Notes: generated from the sequence alone by a model not told the origin. Numbered from the stretch's first letter, positions 50,216 through 58,707 are shown. The stretch is DNA of 64,000 bases from JBBDIP01 sp050260675 (GCA_050260675.1 JBLNCN010000011.1:682001-746000), one strand, 5' to 3'. Made by a program: numbers and translations.

Positions 50216-51379
50216 CTAGCCCCGCCGCTTCTCCAGGAACTCCCTTGCCTCCCGCAGCAGCTCCGGCTTCGACACCAGGTCATACGCCGTAAGGCACAGC
50301 ACCTTGGTTGCCTTGAGCGCAGCGTCGATGCCTGCAGGGGTCACCGTCGCGTCTGCCATCTCGCGGGAGTGGCCTCTGGCGTCGGACATCTTGTAACCGA
50401 TCTGAATGCATGGTGTAACCCATGTGACATTGCCGACGTCGGTGACTCCCCCTCCTGCTCCGGGGATGGGCGGCGGGAGTTCCTCGCCGATGAGTTCGAA
50501 GTTGGCCCGGCACAGATCCTGGAGGATGGGATGGTCAAGGGTGTCGCGGAACAGCTGCTCGTGGTGCCTAAACTCCACCGACGCGCCGTACATGGCGGCC
50601 GCGCCCTCAGCGCACCTCTTCACCTTGGGGATGATGGTGTTCTCGAGGTACTTCCAGTCTGTGGACCGCAAGGTAAAGCGAAGCTGCGCGAAGTCGGGGA
50701 TGACGTTTTGCGCACCTCCGCCGTGGCTTATGATCCCCGCTATCCGGACGGCATCGGTGAGCTGATGCCTCAGGTTCCTAATCGCGGTATACGCCGCAAC
50801 GCAGGCGTCCAGCGCATTAATGCCTCCCTGGGGGTTCCCTCCCGCGTGGGCGGAGCGGCCACGAAAAGTGATCTCAAGGGGGTGAGATGCCCAGTGCACG
50901 CCGCCCCCAACCGAGTTCCGCTGGCCTGGGTGGGCGATAAGGGCAGCGTCCACTTCGTCGAAGACGCCGGCATCGGCCATGGTCACTTTTCCGCCGATGG
51001 TCTCTTCAGCGGGGGTTCCCAGCACGATCCACGGTTTGTCTGGCAGCACCCTGCTCATAGCGATACCGCAGGCAACTGCGGTGGCGCCCATCAGGTTGTG
51101 CCCGCACCCGTGGCCAATCTCCGGCAGCGCGTCGTACTCGCCCATAAACGCGATGACCGGACGGCCTTCGCCGTGGCGGGCCAAAAATGCCGTAGGCAGG
51201 CCTCCTGTGCCGGTCTCGATTGAGAAGCCGGCGTCTTTGAGGACGCCTGTCAGCTTCTGTGAAGCGAAGACCTCTTGGAGCCCCAGTTCAGGCTTCTCGT
51301 ACAAAGATACGGCGATGTCCTGCACCACTGGTCTTAGTGAATCGACGGCCGCTATTATCCGCTCTTTCGTGGCGTCCAC
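50216..51379 (-). CDS. M20 family amidohydrolase/peptidase (AbgB/HipO-like)
   Basis: Zinc hydrolase of 387 aa. The segments PELGLQE, FMGEYDALPEIGHGCGHNLMG near residue 78, GTPAEETIGGK near residue 123, the lid domain (RGRSAHAGGNPQGGINALDA) and a late SREMADATVTPAG are typical of the M20D amidohydrolases that split N-acyl amino acids or p-aminobenzoyl-glutamate. The start is GTG at 51377-51379 behind GGAGGGTTCTT. It is divergent from guaB. Confidence 0.9.
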   Translation of the reverse strand: MDATKERIIAAVDSLRPVVQDIAVSLYEKPELGLQEVFASQKLTGVLKDAGFSIETGTGGLPTAFLARHGEGRPVIAFMGEYDALPEIGHGCGHNLMGATAVACGIAMSRVLPDKPWIVLGTPAEETIGGKVTMADAGVFDEVDAALIAHPGQRNSVGGGVHWASHPLEITFRGRSAHAGGNPQGGINALDACVAAYTAIRNLRHQLTDAVRIAGIISHGGGAQNVIPDFAQLRFTLRSTDWKYLENTIIPKVKRCAEGAAAMYGASVEFRHHEQLFRDTLDHPILQDLCRANFELIGEELPPPIPGAGGGVTDVGNVTWVTPCIQIGYKMSDARGHSREMADATVTPAGIDAALKATKVLCLTAYDLVSKPELLREAREFLEKRRG

Positions 51380-51559
51380 AAGAACCCTCCGTTCGATGGC
51401 GCCTGCAAGGGATGCTCTGCAAGCGCCGATGCTTCTGACAGACGACTTCGCCATCCCCTCCTATTCCTCCTTGATGAGCAGGCCGAGACAATGACATTCG
51501 CCGCCCGACTGGTAACTGGGGATAGGGTGCAGACTGTCTTCCATCCAACAATTCGTCCA

Positions 51560-51588
51560 TTGCCACGCAATTGTCTAGGTGGTATACT
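51560..51588 (+). promoter_or_regulatory. Promoter of guaB
   Basis: -35 TTGCCA (51560-51565), 17-bp spacer, -10 TATACT (51583-51588), about 35 bases upstream of the start codon. No purine riboswitch is seen. Confidence 0.75.
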
Positions 51589-51623
51589 CCTAGGAATAAC
51601 TAAGGCAATGGAGGGACTGCCGC

Positions 51624-53084
51624 GTGAAGAAGGAAGACAAGTTCCTTGAAGAAGGGCTTTCTTTCGACGATGTTCTCCTGGTCCCCGACTATTCCGAGGT
51701 ACTGCCCAGAGAAGCGGACGTATCGACCAGGTTAGGCGGCAGCATTAGGTTAGGGATTCCCTTTATTTCGGCGGCAATGGACACCGTCACCGAATCGCGC
51801 ATGGCCATCGCCATCGCCCGCGAAGGCGGGCTGGGGATCATACACCGGAACATGCCGGTCGAGAGGCAGGCCCAGGAAGTCGATAGAGTGAAGCGCTCCG
51901 AGCATGGGATCATCTCGGATCCGTTCTACCTCTCCCCCGACAAGACAGTTAACGATGCGCTTGCAGTCATGGCCAGGTACCATATCTCCGGCGTCCCCAT
52001 AGTCGAAGGGGCGCACCTCGTGGGCATCATTACCAACCGGGACATCCGGTTCGAAGAAGACCACAGCAAGCCCATCAGCGAGGTCATGACCAAGGATGGG
52101 CTCATCACAGCCCCGGTTGGGACCTCCCTGGAGGAAGCCAAGCGCATCATGGCAACCCACAAGATCGAGAAGCTTCCCCTGGTGGATGAGGACAACCACC
52201 TGAAGGGCCTCATTACCTTGAAAGACATCGAGAAAACAAGGATGTACCCCCGGGCCGCCAAGGACTCGCGCGGCAGGCTTCTCGCAGGCGCCTGCGTGGG
52301 AGCCGGAGGCTTTGAGAGAGCGAAAGCCCTGGTAGATGCCGGTGTCGACGTACTGGTCATTGACAGCGCCCACGGGCATTCCAAAGGCGTGCTGGATACC
52401 GTGGAGGCCATTAAGGAAAAGTTCCCGGACAAGGTCGTGGTGGCGGGCAATATCGGCACCGCCGAAGGCGCCAAAGCCCTCATCAAGAGAGGCGCCGATT
52501 GCGTGAAGGTCGGTGTAGGCCCCGGATCCATCTGCACGACCAGGGTGGTCTCAGGCGCGGGCGTCCCCCAGATCACCGCCATCTTCAACGCCGCCATGGC
52601 AGCCAAGGAACTGGGTGTCCCCGTCATAGCCGATGGCGGCATCAAGTATTCGGGTGACGTGACCAAGGCGCTTGCCGCCGGAGCGGATGCTGTCATGCTG
52701 GGCGGGCTGTTCGCCGGGACCGACGAATCTCCGGGCGAGATGGAGATCTGGCAGGGGCGCAGCTTCAAGGTGTACCGCGGCATGGGGTCCATGGCCGCCA
52801 TGAAGGAAGGCTCAGCGGACCGGTACTTCCAGGAAGCCACATCCAAACTGGTGCCTGAAGGCATCGAAGGCCGGGTACCCTACAAGGGTCCTGTGGCGGA
52901 GACCATATTCCAGCTGGTAGGCGGCCTCAAATCGGGCATGGGTTACTGCGGATGCGCCAACCTGCGGGAACTCCACCAAAAGGCCAAGCTCATGCGTATC
53001 ACCGACTCGGGCCTAAGGGAGAGCCACCCTCACGACGTGTACATCACAAAGGAAGCCCCCAACTACACGCCGTATTCCCGGTAG
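51624..53084 (+). CDS. guaB: Inosine-5'-monophosphate dehydrogenase
   Basis: Enzyme of 486 aa that oxidises IMP to XMP, the first step to GMP. The TIM barrel (GLSFDDVLLVPDYSEVLPRE) is interrupted by two CBS domains (about 90-205). The catalytic loop GPGSICTTRVVSGAGVPQ lies near residue 295, and the phosphate site ADGGIKYSGDVTKALAAGAD near residue 333. The start is GTG behind GGAGGGAC. Together with hpt and the pur operon it links to guanine nucleotide synthesis. Confidence 0.96.
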   Translation: MKKEDKFLEEGLSFDDVLLVPDYSEVLPREADVSTRLGGSIRLGIPFISAAMDTVTESRMAIAIAREGGLGIIHRNMPVERQAQEVDRVKRSEHGIISDPFYLSPDKTVNDALAVMARYHISGVPIVEGAHLVGIITNRDIRFEEDHSKPISEVMTKDGLITAPVGTSLEEAKRIMATHKIEKLPLVDEDNHLKGLITLKDIEKTRMYPRAAKDSRGRLLAGACVGAGGFERAKALVDAGVDVLVIDSAHGHSKGVLDTVEAIKEKFPDKVVVAGNIGTAEGAKALIKRGADCVKVGVGPGSICTTRVVSGAGVPQITAIFNAAMAAKELGVPVIADGGIKYSGDVTKALAAGADAVMLGGLFAGTDESPGEMEIWQGRSFKVYRGMGSMAAMKEGSADRYFQEATSKLVPEGIEGRVPYKGPVAETIFQLVGGLKSGMGYCGCANLRELHQKAKLMRITDSGLRESHPHDVYITKEAPNYTPYSR

Positions 53085-53128
53085 CGGGCTTCGAGCTCTT
53101 CTGGCTGTCAGTGGAAGCGTGCTGCAAG

Positions 53129-53812
53129 CTATAGCTTTCCGATGAGCTCGTGGAGGCTCCTGACTGTTAACGTCGGGGACACTCCAGGCAGACAACTGCT
53201 CCCGGTGCGGTCCAACCAGCATGTGTCGATCCCGAAGTTGGCCCCACCGCGGATGTCCTCAGCCTGGGAGTCACCGATCATGATCGCCGTACTCTTATCC
53301 GAGTGCCCTATGTCTGCGAATACATGCTCGAAGAACCGCGCGTCCGGCTTCCTGAATCCGACTTCCTCCGCGATATAGACGCGCTCTTCCGGTATGTACC
53401 TGCTTAAGGGTGACTGGCGGATCCTGGGTCTCTGTATCTCGGGCAGTCCGTTGGTTACGACTGCAAGAGTGGACGACGAAGAAAGGTAGCGGCAGATCTC
53501 CTCCGCTCCATCCATGATGAAGGCGTACTCGACGAGCAGGGATAGGAACAGCCGGCTTACAGCCGGGAAGTCCATGGGTTGACCCGCGAAGAGCCGCCGG
53601 AAACGCTCAACCTTCAGGTCGCCATAGGTAATGCGCCCCTCACGCAGCTCGCGCCAAACCTCTTCATTTGCGACACTGAACCGTTTCAGATCCTTGTCCG
53701 GGTCCCAAGAGAGGCCCAGGCGCAAGTAAAGAGCAGGGAGGGCAGCCGCCATCCCCCTCTGGTAGTCGAACAGAGTGTCGTCTGCGTCAAGAAGCACCAA
53801 TCTGTAGTGCAC
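53129..53812 (-). CDS. HAD-superfamily hydrolase (YjjG-like nucleotidase)
   Basis: Protein of 227 aa. Motif I LLDADDTLFDYQRG at residue 7, motif II AVVTNG near residue 115, motif III Lys in GFRKPDARFFEHVF and motif IV MIGDSQAEDIRGGANFG are all present. The cap and motif I match the YjjG 5'-nucleotidase group (house-cleaning dephosphorylation of nucleoside monophosphates). The start GTG at 53810-53812 has GGCGGGG upstream. Confidence 0.88.
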   Translation of the reverse strand: MHYRLVLLDADDTLFDYQRGMAAALPALYLRLGLSWDPDKDLKRFSVANEEVWRELREGRITYGDLKVERFRRLFAGQPMDFPAVSRLFLSLLVEYAFIMDGAEEICRYLSSSSTLAVVTNGLPEIQRPRIRQSPLSRYIPEERVYIAEEVGFRKPDARFFEHVFADIGHSDKSTAIMIGDSQAEDIRGGANFGIDTCWLDRTGSSCLPGVSPTLTVRSLHELIGKL

Positions 53813-53905
53813 ACCAATCCCCGCCTTGTCGCATGGTCGTCCATTCTTTCGCTCTGGACGCATGCGGACTCCTGCGGGTAGCCCTAGCCCCGTGCGCGTG
53901 TCCGG

Positions 53906-54052
53906 TCAGGGGCAGGGCTCCTCCTTCCCTCTTCCCAGGAAGCAGCAGATCACCGTCACTATTATGAGGATGAGGATCAGAACGACGAACGCCACGATCC
54001 ACCAGAACACGAACGCCGGCGGCAGTACGCAGCCGCTGCCTTCACCCGCCAT
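53906..54052 (-). CDS. 48-aa single-pass membrane peptide (unknown)
   Basis: Short gene with AAAGGTGGTGATCCT before the ATG at 54050-54052. The peptide begins MAGEGSGCVLPPAFVFWW, has one strongly hydrophobic helix (about residues 12-38, rich in Val, Ile, Leu), then Cys-Cys and a charged end GRGKEEPCP. It is divergent from the poly-Cys precursor gene, with 276 bp between them. It could be an immunity-type or accessory peptide of the TOMM locus, or an unrelated sporulation peptide. No family recognised. Confidence 0.6.
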   Translation of the reverse strand: MAGEGSGCVLPPAFVFWWIVAFVVLILILIIVTVICCFLGRGKEEPCP

Positions 54053-54328
54053 AGGATCACCACCTTTGTCGCTGGCACAGTCTACGTAATATGCGGATAA
54101 CATGACACACGCGCAGGCACCGGCCAACGGTCGCGCAAGGAGCTGCGCCGCAAGAGGAGCGGTTCGCGGCAGGTACTGCACGCGGCAGGTGCCGTATCGC
54201 AAGAGGAGCATCTTCGCCCCAAGGCCGCCACATTATGTAACCTTCCTTCACTCCCAGGAATACCGTGCTTTGAAACCCCAGAAGGCGCCGATCGGGGCTA
54301 CGGAGGAAGGCCACAGGAGGTGAAAGAC

Positions 54329-54481
54329 GTGACTGAGGTCGATATCAAGGAGATCGTGGAGAACGCTCTCAGACTTGGCTCAAACCACAACGGCAACGGT
54401 GGTGGGTGCTGCTGCTGCTGTTGTTGCTGCTGCTGCTGCTGCGGCGACAACCAGCCGTCTCATTGCGGCGGAGCAAGGTAA
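54329..54481 (+). CDS. TOMM precursor peptide with twelve consecutive cysteines
   Basis: Gene of 50 codons starting GTG at 54329-54331, behind AGGAGGTG seven bases upstream, and ending TAA at 54479-54481. Residues 1-17 (VTEVDIKEIVENALRLG) form a helical leader, residues 18-26 a Gly/Asn linker (SNHNGNGGG). Residues 27-38 are twelve Cys in a row (codons TGC except two TGT at 54419-54424). The end is GDNQPSHCGGAR with one further Cys at 46. The next three genes are the complete azole-forming set (RRE-E1-like, YcaO, SagB-type). So the Cys tract is most likely the core converted to thiazolines or thiazoles. No classical Gly-Gly or Ala-rich cleavage site is clear; the GNGGG linker is the probable cut region. 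Confidence 0.85.
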   Translation: MTEVDIKEIVENALRLGSNHNGNGGGCCCCCCCCCCCCGDNQPSHCGGAR

Positions 54482-54490
54482 AGATGCGAG

Positions 54491-54515
54491 GGCGGGGCGG
54501 GCTATCCGCCCCGCC
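54491..54515 (+). terminator. Hairpin between precursor and synthetase genes (attenuator-like)
   Basis: Perfect 10-bp GC stem GGCGGGGCGG/CCGCCCCGCC with loop GCTAT, nine bases after the precursor stop. The T content after it is modest (CTCATGTCTTTTCC). It probably lets the precursor be made in excess over the enzymes or stabilises its mRNA. Confidence 0.65.
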
Positions 54516-54639
54516 AACTCATGTCTTTTCCTTTGTGGGGCTGGAGGAGCCACTGCCCCATGGGCCCCACAGTAGTTTCGGCGGCAATGTCAGTGGCTAC
54601 GCGCTCGAAGGCGCTGACTAGACACTGGGAGGGTCCGAG

Positions 54640-55782
54640 ATGCAAAACCACAGCGGGCTTCCATCGCGCCCGAGAATCCCCAAACATTGGAATGTTGTGC
54701 CTATGCCCGACGGCAGGATACAGGTGCGTTCCGCCCACAAGACAGTGCTCTTGGGCGGCAAGTCCGTGAGCGCTGTCGGCAAGCTCTTAAGTCTTCTGGA
54801 CGGCACAAGACAGTTGCCCGACATCCTAGCCGAGTTCCCCGACATACCCGCGTCTGAGGTGTTGGGAACCCTGCGGCGTCTTGCTGAACGAGGGCTGGTG
54901 GAGGCCGCGCCGGATCCCGAAGCCGCGGGAGCCGGGGATGGCTATCTTTACGGTGCGCAGAAGACCTTGTTCCAACTGTCTTCGAGGAACAGCGCCGAAT
55001 CCCAGGAGACGCTGGCGAAATCAAGGGTTGCCGTCTTCGGATTGGGCGGTGTTGGTTCTTGGGCGGTCCTGGCCCTGGCGCGGGCAGGTATCGGCGGCAT
55101 CACGGGAGTGGATCCCGGCGTAGTGGAGCGCTCCTTGCCGGCGGTCTCGGCTCTCTACAGGACTGACGACGTCGGGCAAGATCGGGCCACGGCCCTCGGC
55201 GAAAGACTTCGTGAAGCATGGCCGTCGGTCCAGTACACGGCCGCCGCAACCGACCTGGGTGAGCGGGAGAGCGTTACCCCGTTCGTAGCAAGGTCCAGCT
55301 TGGCTTTGGTGTGTATGGACACTCCCGAGGTCGCCGCCTACCGGGCGGTCAATGCGGCATCCCTCGAGGCCGGAGTGCCGTGGCTGAGAGCGGCTGTGGA
55401 CGGCTTCGAAGCGCAGTTGGGGCCGACTGTGATCCCGGGCGAGACCGCGTGCTACTCGTGTTACGAGCTTAGGAGCCGCGCCAACTGGCCGTATTACGAC
55501 GAGAACGCAGCCTTCGAAGATTACCTGGCAAGCGAGCGGCCCCGCATAGACTACGGCGGTCTCAGCTCCATTGCAGGCCTCATCGGCAACCTCGCCGCTC
55601 TGGAGGTTACCAAACTGCTCGCGGGATTCATGCCGCCGCTGACGACAGGCAAGTTCATTACCTTCCACGTTGTAACCCTGGATTACCAGTCCCACGATGT
55701 GCTGAAGCTGCCCAGATGTCCATCGTGCAGCGTAATCGCCCTGCGCCCCAAGGCGCTCCACTGGTCCCTGGAGGAGGCGTGA
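54640..55782 (+). CDS. TOMM RRE/E1-like (ThiF-fold) protein, partner of YcaO
   Basis: Protein of 380 aa. Residues about 25-92 form a PqqD-like RiPP recognition element (VRSAHKTVLLGGKSVSAVGK, SLLDGTRQLPDILAEF, LAERGLVEA) that binds leaders. From residue 125 a ThiF/E1-like Rossmann domain follows with GLGGVGSWAVLALARAGIGG. Zinc-type Cys pairs CYSC near residue 270 and CPSC near residue 360 are intact. In TOMM systems such proteins present the precursor to YcaO and stimulate it. The ATG lies behind GGGAGGG. It is followed by YcaO after four bases. Confidence 0.9.
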   Translation: MQNHSGLPSRPRIPKHWNVVPMPDGRIQVRSAHKTVLLGGKSVSAVGKLLSLLDGTRQLPDILAEFPDIPASEVLGTLRRLAERGLVEAAPDPEAAGAGDGYLYGAQKTLFQLSSRNSAESQETLAKSRVAVFGLGGVGSWAVLALARAGIGGITGVDPGVVERSLPAVSALYRTDDVGQDRATALGERLREAWPSVQYTAAATDLGERESVTPFVARSSLALVCMDTPEVAAYRAVNAASLEAGVPWLRAAVDGFEAQLGPTVIPGETACYSCYELRSRANWPYYDENAAFEDYLASERPRIDYGGLSSIAGLIGNLAALEVTKLLAGFMPPLTTGKFITFHVVTLDYQSHDVLKLPRCPSCSVIALRPKALHWSLEEA

Positions 55783-55786
55783 CGCC

Positions 55787-57115
55787 ATGGCAACAGGCAG
55801 CCCTGTCAAGGACGCCATTTCGAGAGGCCTCCGGCTGGTCGACGAACGGATCGGCATTATCCAGGGGCTCATAGACCTCCCTATTGAGACGAACGATCCC
55901 CGGTTCTTCCACATTGCCGCTCCACTGGCCGACACCTCCCGGTACTTCGGCATGCAGTGTTACCGTCACAATGGCGGAGCGGCTCTGACCAGGGAGCGAG
56001 CCGCCATTTCCGCTATCGGCGAGGCCGTGGAGAGATATTGCGGAGGCTTCTACGATGAGAAGTCCTTTGTCCAGGCAAGACCCAAGGACCTAAGCGGCAA
56101 GGCAGTGATGCCCTGGGACTTCGCCCTCTTCTCAGATGCTCAGTACGCGGAGAAGGGCTTCGCGATGTCCAGGCCGTCGCCGGATACCGTCTTCAATTGG
56201 GTAACCGGTAAGTCGCTGGTCAGCGGCAAAGATCTGCTGGTCCCCGCTTGCTTCGTGTATGTGCCTTATGTCTTCAGGTCCAAGCAGGAATTCATAACAT
56301 TGCCCATCTCTACCGGCCTTGCCTGCGGCAGCGCTTACGAAGACGCGCTTCTGCGGGGCCTGTACGAAGTCGTAGAGAGAGACTCTTTCGCCATAACGTG
56401 GCTCAACCGGCTCCCGGTCCCCCGTGTCAAGATCACGCGATCTCGCACGCCAGGCCTCGCTGCCGCGCTCCAAAGGTTCAGGGAGGTAGACCTCGACGTG
56501 AGGGTGAGCCTCGCCACAACGGACCTCGGCATTCCCGTCGTGATCACGCTGTCGCTTGACGATACGGGCGCCGGGCCGTCGTCCGTTATCGCCGCCCGGG
56601 CGGATTTCGACATCGAGCACTCAATCATGCGATCCATCGAAGAGACTGCTCAGACCCGCCTTTGGGCGAGAAAGCTCCTGCGGGACCGCCCGGACTTCGC
56701 CCCCAAAGAGGACTACTCCGACATCATGGAGGGGGCGGACCACGTCAGGCTCTATTGCGATAGGTCCATGCGAAAGGAGCTCGACTTCCTCCTGAACTCC
56801 GAGCAAGAGGTGGAACTCGCTGCCATCGGTGGTCCGCCGCCGGAAACGGTCCCCGCTCGCCTGCAAAGGTGCGTCGATATCCTGTCCTCCAGGGGCTACG
56901 ACGTGATCGCGGTGGATGTGACCACGCCAGATATCCGGGAGGTGGGGTTCCATGTCGTAAGGGTCCTTGTGCCCGGACTGCAGCCGATGGACATGGACCA
57001 TAACTACCGCTACTTAGGCGGCAAGCGCCTGTACGAGGCACCTTTGGCGATGGGTTGTTTCAACAGGCGAAGGAGTCCGGAAGAGATGAACCCGGTGCCG
57101 CACCCATTTCCGTGA
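55787..57115 (+). CDS. YcaO cyclodehydratase of the TOMM locus
   Basis: Protein of 442 aa. YcaO ATP/Mg-binding motifs are visible: SAIGEAVERYCGG near residue 74, RGLYEVVERDSFA near residue 190 and the late IMRSIEETAQTRL near residue 280. The C-terminus ends NPVPHPFP, the Pro-rich PxPxP-type tail of azoline-forming YcaO proteins. It uses ATP to cyclise Cys (or Ser/Thr) to azolines. The ATG lies behind GGAGGCGTGACGCC, within an operon with the E1-like protein and dehydrogenase. Confidence 0.94.
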   Translation: MATGSPVKDAISRGLRLVDERIGIIQGLIDLPIETNDPRFFHIAAPLADTSRYFGMQCYRHNGGAALTRERAAISAIGEAVERYCGGFYDEKSFVQARPKDLSGKAVMPWDFALFSDAQYAEKGFAMSRPSPDTVFNWVTGKSLVSGKDLLVPACFVYVPYVFRSKQEFITLPISTGLACGSAYEDALLRGLYEVVERDSFAITWLNRLPVPRVKITRSRTPGLAAALQRFREVDLDVRVSLATTDLGIPVVITLSLDDTGAGPSSVIAARADFDIEHSIMRSIEETAQTRLWARKLLRDRPDFAPKEDYSDIMEGADHVRLYCDRSMRKELDFLLNSEQEVELAAIGGPPPETVPARLQRCVDILSSRGYDVIAVDVTTPDIREVGFHVVRVLVPGLQPMDMDHNYRYLGGKRLYEAPLAMGCFNRRRSPEEMNPVPHPFP

Positions 57116-57126
57116 GGAGGATCGAC

Positions 57127-57897
57127 ATGCCGTTACCGAGAGAGGACCTTCACTCGATTTCTGAGATCTACCACGAAAACACAAAGGATAGAGAGCGGGT
57201 CGTCCCCGGCTTCGGGGCGGCGCAAACCCAGGGACCCTGGTACAGGGCGTTCAAGAAATACCCTCACAAGCCGCGCATCTCGCTGAAGATCCCGGAAGAA
57301 AGGAGTTCTCCCGGGACTGAGGAGACGATAAGAAGCCGCAGGACCGTGCGGCAATTCGCGGACAGGCCTCTTGAACTTACCGATCTCGGGCGGCTCTTGT
57401 ATTTCACAAGCGGCATTACTGCCAACATGCCTCTGGACCACGGCGTTCTACCCCTCAGGGCTTGTCCGTCAGCGGGAGCTTTGTACCCCATTGAGATCTA
57501 CGTAGCCGCTTTCTCTGTGAGCGGTCTTGAGGAGGGGATCTACCACTACGAGGTGGAGGGGAACGCGCTTGAGCTGCTGCGGCGCGGTCAGTACAGGCAG
57601 GAGATCTACGAGATCACGCATAGGCAGGAGATGGTCTTGCAGTCCGCGGCCGCGCTCCTCATGTCTGCTCTCTTTCCGCGCACAAAGGTGAAGTACGGAG
57701 AGAGGGGCTACCGCTATGTGCTTCTGGACGCCGGGCATTTGGCCCAGAACCTCTATCTGGAGTCGACGGCACTCGGGTTGGGCTGCGCGACGGTTGGCGG
57801 CTTCCTTGACGATAGAGCCAACAAGCTCATTGGAGCGGACGGGTTGGAGGAATCGGTGCTGTACCTGGCAGTGGTCGGGCATCCCGTCGCCAAGTAA
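57127..57897 (+). CDS. SagB-type nitroreductase-fold dehydrogenase of the TOMM locus
   Basis: Protein of 256 aa. The FMN-binding nitroreductase fold is shown by IRSRRTVRQFADRPLELTDL near residue 64, the RACPSAGALYPIEIYV segment near residue 115 and GHLAQNLYLESTALGLGC near residue 203. SagB-type enzymes oxidise azolines to azoles, so thiazoles rather than thiazolines are the expected final rings. The ATG at 57127 lies behind GAGGAGGATCGAC, ten bases after the YcaO stop. No exporter or leader protease follows in the operon. Confidence 0.92.
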   Translation: MPLPREDLHSISEIYHENTKDRERVVPGFGAAQTQGPWYRAFKKYPHKPRISLKIPEERSSPGTEETIRSRRTVRQFADRPLELTDLGRLLYFTSGITANMPLDHGVLPLRACPSAGALYPIEIYVAAFSVSGLEEGIYHYEVEGNALELLRRGQYRQEIYEITHRQEMVLQSAAALLMSALFPRTKVKYGERGYRYVLLDAGHLAQNLYLESTALGLGCATVGGFLDDRANKLIGADGLEESVLYLAVVGHPVAK

Positions 57898-57943
57898 GGC
57901 AGGCCGCTTCCGCTCTTTGGCCGCTTGAGAGACCAAAACAAAA

Positions 57944-57964
57944 GGAATCCCTTATCGGGATTCC
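57944..57964 (-). terminator. Terminator of the Cys-rich protein gene
   Basis: Stem GGAATCCC/GGGATTCC with loop TTATC, followed on the minus strand by TTTTGTTTT. It lies between the convergent SagB-type gene and the gene at 57998; the T tract favours the minus-strand gene. Confidence 0.8.
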
Positions 57965-57997
57965 AATTTGCTCTTCGTCCGGGCGATGGCGGAACGC

Positions 57998-58570
57998 TTA
58001 GTCGCACCGCCGACAGGGATCTTTACGGCAGGGATCCCTATGGCAGTGGTCCCTACGGCATTTGTCCTTCTTGCAGAATGGGCAGACCAAGGGCAGGAAA
58101 TCAGCGGCCGGAATGACCAGATCCGTGTCCGGGCTGCAGCCTCCCCCACTGTGGACGCTGGCAAAAGCGCGGATGGCCGACTTTTCAGGATCCGGACAGC
58201 ACACCACCTCGAAGATCCCATCTTCAGGAGCGCAGAGGACGGCGGCCTCGGCGCAGCAGCGTCCGATACACTTGAGACACTTGGAGTCGATCTCTTTCGG
58301 CGGGCAGCACTGGATGTCAAACAGCTTGACCTCGACGTCGATCGGGCACTTATCCAGATTCTGCACAGCGACTGTTGCGGCGTTGTTGTCATGGAGGAGC
58401 AAGAACGGACCGCTGCTGATTGGCCCTTTGTCCTTGCGGTCTTTCAGCGCGTCTTCGATGTCCTTGATTTCATCCTTGATTTCGGCCAGACCAAACTTCC
58501 GGTTTTCCAGCAGGTCCAGTATGTCCTCCAGCGCCTCCAAGACGCTATTTCGACACCCGATTTTGAGCAC
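57998..58570 (-). CDS. Cys-rich protein of 190 aa with Cys/Arg/Asp tail (unknown, coat-like)
   Basis: GTG start behind AAAGGAGGTG (eight bases), so a real gene. Residues about 8-48 form a charged helix or coiled coil (LEALEDILDLLENRK, EIKDEIKDIEDALKDRKD). Residues about 50-155 look like a beta domain with ten or so Cys (DIQCCPPKEI, CLKCIGRCC, EVVCCPDP). The tail is a degenerate short repeat (CRRDHCHRDPCRKDPCRRCD). Such proteins resemble spore coat or exosporium components or metal-binding scaffolds, but I know no close family. It is convergent with the TOMM operon; a functional link is only suggested by proximity and Cys content. Confidence 0.75.
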   Translation of the reverse strand: MLKIGCRNSVLEALEDILDLLENRKFGLAEIKDEIKDIEDALKDRKDKGPISSGPFLLLHDNNAATVAVQNLDKCPIDVEVKLFDIQCCPPKEIDSKCLKCIGRCCAEAAVLCAPEDGIFEVVCCPDPEKSAIRAFASVHSGGGCSPDTDLVIPAADFLPLVCPFCKKDKCRRDHCHRDPCRKDPCRRCD

Positions 58571-58707
58571 TTACGTTCCACCTCCTTTCACCGTGCTGTC
58601 CATCCTATGTGAAGGAGGGGGATTATGTTAACGAAGGATCACCTGGCAGGGCTATATAGCAGGAGCTTGGTCCTGGACCACCCGGTGAAGAAGGCACCGC
58701 CCCCGCC

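Noticed and set aside
54521..54621. Second small peptide gene between the TOMM precursor and the E1-like gene
   Set aside because: Frames here lack a proper ribosome site and either run into the next gene out of frame or encode no Cys-rich core.
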